Positions 35,522 through 44,326 of a stretch of 64,000 bases of DNA are shown here, piece after piece. The notes beneath the pieces are model-generated. The model was given only the letters and a program-made list of their open reading frames with translations. It had not been told where the DNA came from and ran no database searches. The stretch is from Phycisphaerales bacterium (GTDB taxonomy: Bacteria > Planctomycetota > Phycisphaerae > Phycisphaerales > SM1A02): contig JANQEQ010000079.1 in assembly GCA_028278245.1 (NCBI GenBank), forward strand, positions 1 to 64,000, in the 5' to 3' direction. Position 1 is the stretch's first letter, and each line of letters opens with the position of its first letter. The translations under genes were made by a program, and so were the position numbers.

Positions 35522-35833
35522 CTATACTCGAATCTGTTTCACCTCGTCATACGCATTCATTACTTTGTTGCGAACCTGCAGGAGCATGCGGAACGCGGTA
35601 TCCGCTTTCTGTGTGGCAATGATCACACTCTCAACATCATCGCGCCGTCCGGTGGCTAGATCTTCCACCGCTTCCTTGGCATCCTGCTGCAGTTGATTCA
35701 CATCATTGATCTGCTTGATCAATTGCTCCTTGAAGGAGGCACCTTGTGATGCATCCCCGGCTCCGGCTCCCGCCCGGGGAGAAACCTGAGGCGTGGTCGT
35801 TGTTGTTCCGATGAGTCCAAGAGGGTCAGGCAT
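35522..35833 (-). CDS. fliE: Flagellar hook-basal body protein FliE
   Basis: A 103-residue MS ring-rod junction protein. The N-terminal 30 residues are Thr/Ala/Gly-rich and disordered; the rest matches FliE (SFKEQLIKQINDVNQLQQDA, DDVESVIIATQKADTAFRML, LQVRNKVMNAYDEV). It lies 30 bases after flgC and before fliF, in the common order flgB-flgC-fliE-fliF. Confidence 0.95.
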   Translation of the reverse strand: MPDPLGLIGTTTTTPQVSPRAGAGAGDASQGASFKEQLIKQINDVNQLQQDAKEAVEDLATGRRDDVESVIIATQKADTAFRMLLQVRNKVMNAYDEVKQIRV

Positions 35834-35863
35834 ATTAATATCTCACGTATTCAAACACTCAAA

Positions 35864-36268
35864 CTACGCAAGGATCTGCAACGCGGCTGAGTACATGGCC
35901 TTGGTAGCCTCAACCGCTGATATATTCGCTTCATAAGACCGAGCTGCTTCCATTGCATTCATCTGCTCGATCACGGGATCGACATTGGGATACGCAACAT
36001 ATCCATCAGCATTGGCAAACGGTGATTGTGGTTCATACTTCATCCGAAAATCACTTTGATCGAGAATGATCTCTGACACATGCACGCCAAGACCATCTTC
36101 TGATTCCCCGTCCCCGGGTGAGAGCAGGGCAAATCGCCTCTGGAAGGGATCGTACTCTCCATCTGCATTGAGCACCGTATTCTGGTTGGCGATGTTGGCG
36201 CTGATGATATTCAACCTCATTCGCTGAGCGATCATGCCGGAAGTTGAAATGTCAAGAGCGCCGTACAT
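35864..36268 (-). CDS. flgC: Flagellar basal-body rod protein FlgC
   Basis: A 134-residue proximal rod subunit. The N-terminus ALDISTSGMIAQRMRLNIIS with ANIANQNTV has the rod signature. The FlgC-specific region GYVAYPNVDPVIEQMNAMEA, ending in ARSYEANISAVEATKAMYSA, is intact. The length is normal. It is 37 bases after flgB. Confidence 0.96.
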   Translation of the reverse strand: MYGALDISTSGMIAQRMRLNIISANIANQNTVLNADGEYDPFQRRFALLSPGDGESEDGLGVHVSEIILDQSDFRMKYEPQSPFANADGYVAYPNVDPVIEQMNAMEAARSYEANISAVEATKAMYSAALQILA

Positions 36269-36305
36269 GTTGATGGTGTTACCTTTTCCTGTGGTTCAGT
36301 TCGTA

Positions 36306-36740
36306 CTAAATCCGTTCTCGAATGGCGGTATTGATAAGATCAAAACGACTCCGGATAAGCTGAGCCGTGGTTCGAAACGTCATAAAATTCTCCACCAGAT
36401 CCTGCATAATGTGTTCCACGCTGCGATCATTGCGATCGTGGAACAGTACATTCTCACCCAAAACCTCCGGGTGGAGTTGCATTCCGTCCGGCGAGATGGT
36501 TACCTGATGAGAATCCTCCACATTGAGGTCACCTCCGATATTGCCGTGTTTGTCGCGACGTTGATCGGTTGCTTCGGCTAATTGTGTCTGAAATGAGTCC
36601 ACCGAAACATCCTGTGGCTGAAAGTTCGGCGTATCAAAATTGGCAATGTTATGCGCGATCAATTGATGCCTCTGGGCGGAAAACTGCAACAAACGCTCCA
36701 GAACAGGCAGAGCATCAGAATTGGTCACACCGGCAATCAT
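36306..36740 (-). CDS. flgB: Flagellar basal-body rod protein FlgB
   Basis: A 144-residue proximal rod protein. It has the rod motif (FSAQRHQLIAHNIANFDTPN) and the end LIRSRFDLINTAIRERI. ATG 36740 is preferred; an in-frame TTG two codons upstream is less likely. AAAGGA lies about ten bases before the start. It is the first gene of a run of at least 13 co-directional flagellar genes, and a sigma-54-type promoter lies about 40 bases upstream. Confidence 0.93.
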   Translation of the reverse strand: MIAGVTNSDALPVLERLLQFSAQRHQLIAHNIANFDTPNFQPQDVSVDSFQTQLAEATDQRRDKHGNIGGDLNVEDSHQVTISPDGMQLHPEVLGENVLFHDRNDRSVEHIMQDLVENFMTFRTTAQLIRSRFDLINTAIRERI

Positions 36741-36780
36741 GCGCAAATCATCCTTTCACAAAGAGCGCTACGTGACCTGC

Positions 36781-36796
36781 AGCAAAAAGTGGACCT
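36781..36796 (-). promoter_or_regulatory. Sigma-54-type promoter of the flgB operon
   Basis: Minus-strand AGGTCC-ACTTT-TTGC has GG at 36795-36794 and GC at 36783-36782, spaced by exactly ten bases, and ends in TTGC. The start would be near 36770, about 30 bases before flgB. The gene directly upstream encodes a GAFTGA-containing sigma-54 activator. Confidence 0.6.
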
Positions 36797-36884
36797 GAAA
36801 TCCCCTGCATTATGCAGCAGGTTAAATCGCGCAAATTCATGCGGATCGGGGAGAAACCGGCAATTCTTGCGCATAAGCATGGGC

Positions 36885-38348
36885 TCACAGGGATGCTGAG
36901 ACAATCTGCTGCTCCTTCCATTTTTTGAGCTTCAAACCTAACGTTCGCACACCGATCCCCAATGCTTTAGCACTTCGCTGGCGGTGGCCGTTGTTCGCTT
37001 CCAGTGTTGCCACGATAGTCTGCCTCTCGATGTCATCCAGAGTCAGCTCACCATTGCAGACCAAGCCGATGTCTGAATAGTCATGAGCGACATGCGTGCC
37101 GTTGACTTCGACATTATTCACCGCTCCGTTGGTGGAGATCCCACATGCATTCTGCTCCAACTCGATCAGCCATGATCCGATGAGAGACGCTCTCACGACT
37201 TCGTCATTGGCCAAAACAACTGCACGCTCACAGATGTTCTGTAATTCACGGACATTCCCCGGCCAGTGATATTCCTGCATCAATCGCAGCGCATCATCAT
37301 CAACGCGTTTCTCCTGTTTACCTTCGCGCTGCGCTACATCGTGGAGAAAGTGTACAACCAGTTCCGGAATATCATCGACATGATCACGCAAAGCCGGCAT
37401 GTGTAGGGGAAGCACATTCAAACGATAATACAGATCCTGGCGGAATCGTTTGCCGGCAACCTCCGCAGGAAGATCGCGATTGGTAGTAGCAATCACTCGT
37501 ACATCAACCATGCGGCTGGTGGAGGAACCAACACGCTCAAAGGTACGTTCCTGAAGAACACGCAGAAGCTTGGCCTGAATACCCGGATCGATTTCGCTTA
37601 TTTCATCGAGGAGCAACGTTCCGCCGTCGGCTAATTCAAATCGCCCCTTGCGGAGTCTGTCGGCTCCGGTGAATGCTCCTTTTTCATGGCCGAACAGTTC
37701 CGATTCAAGCAAACTCGTGGAGAGTGCTGCACAGTTGATGGCAAGGAACGGCCCACGTGCGCGCGGACTGTGTTCGTGGATCCATCGTGCTGCTACTTCT
37801 TTCCCTGCTCCTGATTCACCGCTGATGAGTACGGTGCTGTGACTGTCGGAAATGCTCACCATACGCTGTTTGAGCTGTGTCATCGCATCTCCGCTGCCGA
37901 CCAGAATATGTTGCACGGGAGCTGAATCTCCACCCTGATATGCGGGCGTTCCCTGAGCTCGCAGGATCTGGTTTTCCTTGAGCAGGCGGCCGTGATCCAG
38001 TGCACGCTTCACCGCAATGCAAAGTACATCGCCCGAAAACGGTTTCGTGATGTAATCATACGCTCCCTGCTTCATGGCGGCGACCGCGGTTTCGATCGTT
38101 CCAAACGCAGTCATAAACACAACCGGCAGTTGTTCATCAATTTGACGAATCTCAGTGAGCAGCTCCAGGCCGTCCATTTCAGGCATTTGAAGATCGGTGA
38201 CTACCGCATCGAACGCACTCTGTGACAGCTTGGTAATCGCTGTTTTACCGTTGGCAACCGCCACGACCGTATGCCCTTTACGCGTCAGTGTTGTTGCAAC
38301 ACTGTCGCGCATGAGTTCCTTATCATCGACAACGAGTATTCGAGTCAC
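36885..38348 (-). CDS. NtrC-family sigma-54-dependent response regulator (flagellar)
   Basis: A 487-residue activator resembling FlgR/FleR. The receiver domain (1-115) has the phospho-acceptor Asp in AVVTDLQMPEMDGLELL and the conserved Lys in YDYITKPF. The AAA+ domain (about 150-385) has Walker A GESGAGKE, the sigma-54 contact motif GAFTGA and Walker B GGTLLLDEI. The C-terminus is a FIS-type helix-turn-helix (RQRSAKALGIGVRTLGLKLK). It overlaps the histidine kinase gene by four bases, and lies directly upstream of flgB and its sigma-54-type promoter. It probably activates rod-hook genes once early assembly is complete, as in Epsilonproteobacteria (inference). Confidence 0.93.
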   Translation of the reverse strand: MTRILVVDDKELMRDSVATTLTRKGHTVVAVANGKTAITKLSQSAFDAVVTDLQMPEMDGLELLTEIRQIDEQLPVVFMTAFGTIETAVAAMKQGAYDYITKPFSGDVLCIAVKRALDHGRLLKENQILRAQGTPAYQGGDSAPVQHILVGSGDAMTQLKQRMVSISDSHSTVLISGESGAGKEVAARWIHEHSPRARGPFLAINCAALSTSLLESELFGHEKGAFTGADRLRKGRFELADGGTLLLDEISEIDPGIQAKLLRVLQERTFERVGSSTSRMVDVRVIATTNRDLPAEVAGKRFRQDLYYRLNVLPLHMPALRDHVDDIPELVVHFLHDVAQREGKQEKRVDDDALRLMQEYHWPGNVRELQNICERAVVLANDEVVRASLIGSWLIELEQNACGISTNGAVNNVEVNGTHVAHDYSDIGLVCNGELTLDDIERQTIVATLEANNGHRQRSAKALGIGVRTLGLKLKKWKEQQIVSASL

Positions 38349-39394
38349 GATTGCTCCTCCTTGATGATCTGATTCCGAACGTCGTGAGCAAGTTGTTGCG
38401 CATCCCGGGCATCGACAGGTAAGATCGTACTTTCTGATGGCAAATCGGGAGATGGTTTTGAGGGGAGACAGAGTTCAATCACTGCACCTCCACCGGATCG
38501 GTTCCGCGCATTCACATGCCCACCGTGGGCCTCGACAATTCGATTAACAATCGCCAATCCCAGGCCTGTACCGGTCGCGCGGGTAGTGAAAAATGGATTG
38601 AACATGCGCTCGATCACATCTTCAGGTATGCCCGGCCCGGTATCTTCCACTGACATAACAACTCGTGATGCACGTTTCCCATCCGGACATCTCACACGTC
38701 GTCGATCAATACCCAATGTTAACTCAAGTGGTTGATTCTTATGTTCGATCATCGCTTCAACAGCATTACGAATCACATTGGCAAGCGATTGAACAATCAA
38801 TCCATCATCGGCTTTCAATGCACGTGGTTCGTTAATCGATTCTGGCTGTATGACAGTGACTTCACCCTTCACCAAGAGTGACTCACACGCGGATAGCGCC
38901 CGTTGCATGAGATCTTCAGCGGTCGTGGCAATGGGTTTAACTTTCATCTCCCGAGCGAATGTAAGAACATCCCGGACGATGTTATCCAGACCCACCACTG
39001 CCAGATTGATTTTCTCACATAAGTTCACCTGTTCCGGTCGGTTGGAAACATCTTCTGCCAACATCTGAATGTAGAGTTGAATTGATCCGAGCGGGTTGCG
39101 GATTTCATGGGCAATTCCCGCAGCCATTTCACCCAGTGCGGCAAGGGATCTCGACCGGCGCAACTGCGCATTGGCTTCGGCAAGCTCACCCTGCAGATGA
39201 GCCACCTGCTGATGCAGCGCGACGTGTGTAGCCTGAAGATTTCGCGTGGTTTCATCAACGCTCCGCATCAATTCCCTGAGATCATCCACCGCCAGATGTT
39301 CGGTATCGATGATTTCAATTTCCGGCACTGTCGTATCCGACAACCGGAGTGTCGTTTGCTGATCGACCTTATTGGATGATACTGCGGTACTCAT
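38345..39394 (-). CDS. Sensor histidine kinase of the flagellar two-component pair
   Basis: A 349-residue kinase without membrane helices, so cytoplasmic, like FlgS or FleS. After a coiled-coil N-terminus (DLRELMRSVDETTRNLQATH), the H-box is AAGIAHEIRNPLGSIQLYI. The catalytic domain shows N-box VIRNAVEAM, G1 VEDTGPGIP, F-box FNPFFTTRATGTGLGLAI and a C-terminal G3. No PAS or HAMP domain is apparent, so the signal may be another flagellar protein. It overlaps the regulator gene, and the FlgN-like gene lies two bases upstream. Confidence 0.93.
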   Translation of the reverse strand: MSTAVSSNKVDQQTTLRLSDTTVPEIEIIDTEHLAVDDLRELMRSVDETTRNLQATHVALHQQVAHLQGELAEANAQLRRSRSLAALGEMAAGIAHEIRNPLGSIQLYIQMLAEDVSNRPEQVNLCEKINLAVVGLDNIVRDVLTFAREMKVKPIATTAEDLMQRALSACESLLVKGEVTVIQPESINEPRALKADDGLIVQSLANVIRNAVEAMIEHKNQPLELTLGIDRRRVRCPDGKRASRVVMSVEDTGPGIPEDVIERMFNPFFTTRATGTGLGLAIVNRIVEAHGGHVNARNRSGGGAVIELCLPSKPSPDLPSESTILPVDARDAQQLAHDVRNQIIKEEQS

Positions 39395-39396
39395 GT

Positions 39397-39882
39397 TTAT
39401 CCCTGATGATCAGCGAAGCGGTTCGTTTCCGTTGATTGACTTCTATAAGCCTGGCGAGCGCGCTGGGTTGTGCCGATGGCATGCATCTCCTGTTTCATTT
39501 CCTCACGGTGTTTCTGCAAAGCCTGTTGATCCTGCTCATCGCGTTGCATGATTTCATCGAGGTGCTGCGCGATGTGATCCAGTAGATCGCGAATGATGTC
39601 CCGCTTTTTCGTTTCAATCTGAGCCAGATAACGATCCAGCGATTCTGTCAGGGGCATGAGTTCCTGCTGCCCGCTGGTCAGGCGATCGATAAGTTCCTGT
39701 CTGCGTGTTAATAATTCAAGCAATGATTGATTTTGCCCCGTGGCGATGATGGTACGCTGTTTTTCCGCCAACATGGCAATCTGATCCACCAATTGACATT
39801 GCTGCTGAAGCAACTCAATTAAAGAGTCAGCCCAGGTCGCGCGAGAAACAGAAGAGGTTGTTGAAGCAGTTTTCATGTTCAT
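39397..39882 (-). CDS. FlgN-like flagellar chaperone
   Basis: A 161-residue all-alpha protein of the FlgN type, which binds hook-filament junction proteins and keeps them export-competent. It has long helices with heptads: WADSLIELLQQQCQLVDQIA, LLELLTRRQELIDRLTSGQQ, IAQHLDEIMQRDEQDQQALQ. FlgN proteins are weakly conserved, so the call rests on the length, the helical pattern (the glutamine-rich first helix and the LTRRQELIDRL motif) and the location next to the flagellar kinase. ATG 39882 or 39876 may be the start. It ends two bases before the kinase gene. Confidence 0.65.
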   Translation of the reverse strand: MNMKTASTTSSVSRATWADSLIELLQQQCQLVDQIAMLAEKQRTIIATGQNQSLLELLTRRQELIDRLTSGQQELMPLTESLDRYLAQIETKKRDIIRDLLDHIAQHLDEIMQRDEQDQQALQKHREEMKQEMHAIGTTQRARQAYRSQSTETNRFADHQG

Positions 39883-39903
39883 CCGCAAATGCGGTACCTC
39901 CTC

Positions 39904-42447
39904 TTACTGCGATGACTCTGATGAATCCGTTGCTGCTGCGTGTGTTTCCGCCTCCGTCAACGGTGGATTGTTCACAAACCACAGCTCCCAGGCCTGCCGG
40001 TTCATAATGGCATCAGGTGCATCAAATGCTTCATCCGGCATTTGCGCCAATCGTGATTGAGCCCGTTGATGAGCTGCTGCGGCTCGTTCCCAGTCACGTA
40101 ACTCACCGTAACAGTTAACAATTTGAATCAATGCGGTAATTGACGAACTGTGCTTGTTATGAACACGTGCAACATAATCATAAAAACCGATTGCCCTTTC
40201 AAACTCACTCAGCGCAAAGGCCGTATCACCGCAATACAGATGCGTATTGCGTTGAAATCGTCGTTGTTCTGCAGTTAACTCATGGGGATCGAGTCGGCTG
40301 TATGCTGTGGCTGCCTTCTCCAGTTCATCAAATGCCCGATGAAGATGCTGCTGACGCAGTTCACTCAACCGTTGTTGTTCACGAACAGGTATGGTTGCAT
40401 CACTTGCCAGAAATTCTGCGATTTGTTCTGCACTGCCACGGAAGCTGTCGCCCAATCGAAAGATCAATTCGTTGACACGTTCATCATCGGGGTAATACTC
40501 CACGGCAAGACTCAAATGTTCGATGGCATCAGTGTACTCACCCATCTCATAGTTCATCGTCCCCAGAAAAATCAATGCGTCTCGATAATCGCGCGACTGG
40601 GGTGTCAGAATACCATTCCCTTCAACGACTCGAATCAGCAGCTGTTTGGCTTCCGGCACACGGTCCAACTCGATCAGGCAACGTGCCAGATACACATGGC
40701 TGTGTGAAGCCTGCGGGCTTCGCGGGTGTTCCTTTATAACCTGCTCATAATGCTGGACTGCCTGTTCATACTCTCTTTCTGCCTGGTAAGCCTGCGCAAG
40801 TCGATAGACAACGTCGGCTCGGTGAGGATCTTCCATTGGACGCCCGGAAATGTATTCCTGGAAGTGGCGAATTGCCTTATCCGGTCGGCCACCAAGATCG
40901 AAGCTGTCTGCCGCCTGCCAGAGCGCCTCAGCCCATTGTTCATCCTGATCGGGCAATAACATGGATGTGCGGGCATAACGGACAAAATAATCACCCGCTT
41001 GATCATAATGTTCGTTAGCTTCGTTACGAATGACCGGATTGGTACGACTCGGTACGGATTGATCCTGTTCTGACTGATCATCTGTCTCCATCAGCAGATT
41101 GTCCGCCATCTGACGATGACTGGACGCTGCACGAAGCAGCACATCACGCGGTACATCCGAAGGAGGAAAAAGTCGTTCTGCCAAGCCTGTGTAATCCAGG
41201 GCAAGTGTGAGTTGATTCGTTGCCAATGCTGCATCATGCCTGTCACAGAGGTTCTGTGATACCCGCTGAGGTGTGATATCACGACGCGGCTCACCACTCA
41301 TCACGAGATTGATCAATCGCTCGTAGTCTGCTATCGCACCGTTATGATCTCCCAGCTTGCTGCGAGTCTCCGCCCGGTTGAATAGCGCCGGCACAAAGCC
41401 GCGGCTGGAAGGATACTCACGCACTGCTTCATCGAAATTGGAAAACGCGTCTTCCAGTTCATCCTGCAACACATGGAGCATCCCGGCCAGAACCAGCACA
41501 CCACCCCTGATCTGATCAGTCCCGTCCAGTTCATTGAGTGCATTTTGAATGTGATGATCGGCATATTCATATTCGCCGATATCGAAATAACCACGCCCCA
41601 GTAAGGCCGTGAGTTCCGCAAGACTGACAGATTGACCGGTTTCTTCCACACGTCGCTCAACCCGGCGAATGTCAACCAGGAGTTTGTGTATTGCTTCCTC
41701 GGGATCCCCCAATTCCAGGTTGAGTTCCGCCTGTCGAGCGGCTCCCCAGGCAAAGTCCGCGGCACTGAGACGAGAATCTTTCTGATATTCGTTGAGCAAC
41801 TCAAATAGGGCATCCGAAGCCAGATCCTTCTGATGCAGAGCCTTTTCCACCAGGCGACGCAATACACGATTGCGACGCATGCGAATATCATCCTTCATCG
41901 AACGTAGATCCAAGGCTTCCAATTCCTCAATACACTGTTGGGCTTCTTCGATTTTTCCCAGATCTATCAAAGCAAGTGCCCAACGTTCAATCCTGGCTGG
42001 GTTGAATTGAAATCCACCTTTCTTGGCGTTGCCGTATTCCTGGTCGATTCGCTGATTGTGCTCGAACAGATTGATATTTTCAGATTGTTGCCAACAGGCC
42101 AACCAGTCAGCCACAGTGGCGTGGTAGAGCGCCTGCTCTTCCGGTGTGGCTTCACCGATGTTCGGTTGAATCTGCTCGGTGAGCAGAGTGGAAGCTTCGT
42201 CAAAGTAACCGCCGTGGATGAGTTGGCCTGCTTGAGCAAGCGCAGATTGGCTGCCTTCTTCCGGACTGTCCAATGTTGCAATATAAATCCCCACGCTAAT
42301 CAGGATGATGCTGATGATGATGGTGGGAACCTGCCAAAGATCACCCCATGCAGGAGTTGCAGATTTTGAGGTATCGGCATCCGCGTTCTGCGCGCGGGAA
42401 CCCTGCTTCCCCTCATCAGGTTGTTTCGCTGCCCGATCGTCAGCCAC
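39904..42447 (-). CDS. Large membrane-anchored TPR protein
   Basis: An 847-residue protein heading the flagellar operon. The polar N-terminus precedes one transmembrane helix (TIIISIILISVGIYIATL near residue 45), and nearly all of the rest is TPR repeats, e.g. AGQLIHGGYFDEASTLLTEQ, DAFSNFDEAVREYPSSRGFV, YRLAQAYQAEREYEQAVQHY and EQVIKEHPRSPQASHSHVYL. The C-terminus is acidic. GTG 42447 is chosen because GAGG lies about ten bases upstream; a GTG at 42483 would add 12 residues. It is followed after 21 bases by the FlgN-like gene, so a link to flagellar assembly or envelope is suggested by position only. Confidence 0.75.
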   Translation of the reverse strand: MADDRAAKQPDEGKQGSRAQNADADTSKSATPAWGDLWQVPTIIISIILISVGIYIATLDSPEEGSQSALAQAGQLIHGGYFDEASTLLTEQIQPNIGEATPEEQALYHATVADWLACWQQSENINLFEHNQRIDQEYGNAKKGGFQFNPARIERWALALIDLGKIEEAQQCIEELEALDLRSMKDDIRMRRNRVLRRLVEKALHQKDLASDALFELLNEYQKDSRLSAADFAWGAARQAELNLELGDPEEAIHKLLVDIRRVERRVEETGQSVSLAELTALLGRGYFDIGEYEYADHHIQNALNELDGTDQIRGGVLVLAGMLHVLQDELEDAFSNFDEAVREYPSSRGFVPALFNRAETRSKLGDHNGAIADYERLINLVMSGEPRRDITPQRVSQNLCDRHDAALATNQLTLALDYTGLAERLFPPSDVPRDVLLRAASSHRQMADNLLMETDDQSEQDQSVPSRTNPVIRNEANEHYDQAGDYFVRYARTSMLLPDQDEQWAEALWQAADSFDLGGRPDKAIRHFQEYISGRPMEDPHRADVVYRLAQAYQAEREYEQAVQHYEQVIKEHPRSPQASHSHVYLARCLIELDRVPEAKQLLIRVVEGNGILTPQSRDYRDALIFLGTMNYEMGEYTDAIEHLSLAVEYYPDDERVNELIFRLGDSFRGSAEQIAEFLASDATIPVREQQRLSELRQQHLHRAFDELEKAATAYSRLDPHELTAEQRRFQRNTHLYCGDTAFALSEFERAIGFYDYVARVHNKHSSSITALIQIVNCYGELRDWERAAAAHQRAQSRLAQMPDEAFDAPDAIMNRQAWELWFVNNPPLTEAETHAAATDSSESSQ

Positions 42448-42506
42448 TCGAGATCCTCTCTTCGGCCGGGAGTGCACTCGCACCCAGTACAGACGATCAC
42501 CTCAAA

Positions 42507-42526
42507 CCGATGAATCCATTCATCGG
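42507..42526 (-). promoter_or_regulatory. Strong hairpin before the TPR/flagellar operon
   Basis: CCGATGAAT (42507-42515) and ATTCATCGG (42518-42526) form a perfect 9-bp palindrome with a 2-base spacer. It could end the RDD-gene transcript or serve as an operator. The weak T content after it makes a terminator uncertain. Confidence 0.4.
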
Positions 42527-42648
42527 AGATTGGGATTATCGGCCTTTCTCGTTGCATTGCTTCAGGAAACACGCATCAGAACGAGCACTTCCCTCTGGCA
42601 TTGATCCTGCTTTGGGGCCTCTCATTGCGTTGAGTGGTGTGGGGGAGG

Positions 42649-44319
42649 TCAATCCTGGTCGGCGTTCTGGTGCGATCGTCGCAATACTGCGGTCCGTGAG
42701 AGTAAATCACCCAAACCCTGTAAGTTGGGGCTTGCCAGAATAAATATCACAAGTGGTGGTATGACGAGATACACACATTTGACGAGGTTACGAAAGAGGA
42801 TCTGGCTCGGTCTCGGCCGGGAACCGTCGGCGCAACACACCCGCGCTCCGAATATTGCCTTGCCAAAAGTGGTCATGGTAAAAAGTTCGCTCAGCGTGAC
42901 ATAAACGATGAAGATCCCACCCGCTACCAGGAAGGGTATGGATTCTGCGATCTCAGCCGTCCACAAAGGCCAGCGCAGCAATGCCGATGGCGAACTTTGT
43001 GTCACCAGACCGACCACTATTGCTCCGGGAAGGAAGTCAATCCCAAATGCACCAAGCCGCCCCCCTACAGGCAATGGAGTCAATCCATCTGAGAGTGGTA
43101 CTGCATTCCGTATCGCTGGTCGAGCAAGAATGACGAGTATAAATGCCAGACCAGTCGCGCTGAGCAGGAGGAGCATGTGGACAACACCTCCGGTCGGCAG
43201 CGGCGCCTGACGCATTCGTTCCCGCTCCTGAAACTCCCCGGTGACCGGATCAATGCGTCGTAGGTAGAGAGAGCCATCACGCATGGAATCGATAATTCGC
43301 AATCCATCATGAACGGCAAAGATCGCCCACTCTCCTACCGGTGCAGTGATCGTTTGAAATGGGATTATCTTCCCGGGTCGAATGAATGCAATCTCGAAAC
43401 GATCAGAGTTGGATTTATCCACCGTAAGCAGAAACGATTGCCCGGTTGTTGATCCACACCAACGCACACTGTCGAGATCCAGATCGATGATACTTTTTTG
43501 CCACGTACCATCCGTCGGTCGAAAATCCCAGCAAATTGTTTCTGATGCATTTCCAGCCATAGTGGTGAACAAGCGAAACGCCATACCATCTTCACCCCCG
43601 GAAAACAGTCTACCCTGATCACCTGGCATAAACTCTTGTGGTAAAGGGACTTCCTGCCATTCACGTGATTTGAGACAGAGTAGTTGGGGTTTGTCAGGAG
43701 GCGGGTACTCGGTGTTGAGTTCAACACCTTCATGAGTTGGAACCTGGGGCTTCTGATTCGGCCAGAGGAGAGCTACCGGTCCGTCTGCCGTTCCGATGAA
43801 TCCTGCCACTGCGCCCCAGGCAGGGAGGGAAGATTCGACAACTAAACGATCAACCGGATCCGGATGATACGTTTTGACGGCAGAATCGTACCGTGCTCGT
43901 ATTGTGAAAACTTCTCGATGTGCATCATCCTGGCTTGGATCACAAGGTTGCACCAGCCAGAGTTGATTACTCCAGCTTGCCATTCTCTCGGGCAATTCCG
44001 ATAGTTGGATCATCTGCTGGAGATACGGCCCGCTTGAATAACTGGAATGATGATAAAGAGGATAAACCAATTGATCGGATTCCGGCCTCGGACTCACAAA
44101 CCACACATGTCCCTGGTTTGACGCCCCCTGGAGCACCAAATCCTCGGCGAAGGCACTCGACGAACAGAACAAAATGGTCAGGGCAACGAAGGAAAATCTC
44201 AATCGCGTACATGGGAATATAGAGCTTGCACAACTGTGATTTATGATTCGTGCTGTGTGAATCAAATTGCACAACTGCATCAAATCACAAAATACCTTGT
44301 AGTGATTTGACTGATACAT
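42649..44319 (-). CDS. Exported protein with C-terminal RDD membrane domain
   Basis: A 556-residue protein with a signal-like segment (RLRFSFVALTILFCSSSAFA near residue 50). The first half is beta-rich, with repeated strands that could form a propeller (DLVLQGASNQGHVWFVSP, then PQLLCLKSREWQEVPLPQ). The C-terminal half is hydrophobic: helices at about 375-395 (VVHMLLLLSATGLAFILVIL), then an RDD domain (GGRLGAFGIDFLPGAIVVGL with the Arg-Asp pattern at GAFGIDF and TFGKAIFGARVCCADGSRPR). The start is uncertain because the N-terminal 40 residues are unlike a signal n-region. It ends the cdaA-ybbR-RDD run, seven bases after ybbR. Confidence 0.75.
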   Translation of the reverse strand: MYQSNHYKVFCDLMQLCNLIHTARIINHSCASSIFPCTRLRFSFVALTILFCSSSAFAEDLVLQGASNQGHVWFVSPRPESDQLVYPLYHHSSYSSGPYLQQMIQLSELPERMASWSNQLWLVQPCDPSQDDAHREVFTIRARYDSAVKTYHPDPVDRLVVESSLPAWGAVAGFIGTADGPVALLWPNQKPQVPTHEGVELNTEYPPPDKPQLLCLKSREWQEVPLPQEFMPGDQGRLFSGGEDGMAFRLFTTMAGNASETICWDFRPTDGTWQKSIIDLDLDSVRWCGSTTGQSFLLTVDKSNSDRFEIAFIRPGKIIPFQTITAPVGEWAIFAVHDGLRIIDSMRDGSLYLRRIDPVTGEFQERERMRQAPLPTGGVVHMLLLLSATGLAFILVILARPAIRNAVPLSDGLTPLPVGGRLGAFGIDFLPGAIVVGLVTQSSPSALLRWPLWTAEIAESIPFLVAGGIFIVYVTLSELFTMTTFGKAIFGARVCCADGSRPRPSQILFRNLVKCVYLVIPPLVIFILASPNLQGLGDLLSRTAVLRRSHQNADQD

Positions 44320-44326
44320 AGCGCAG

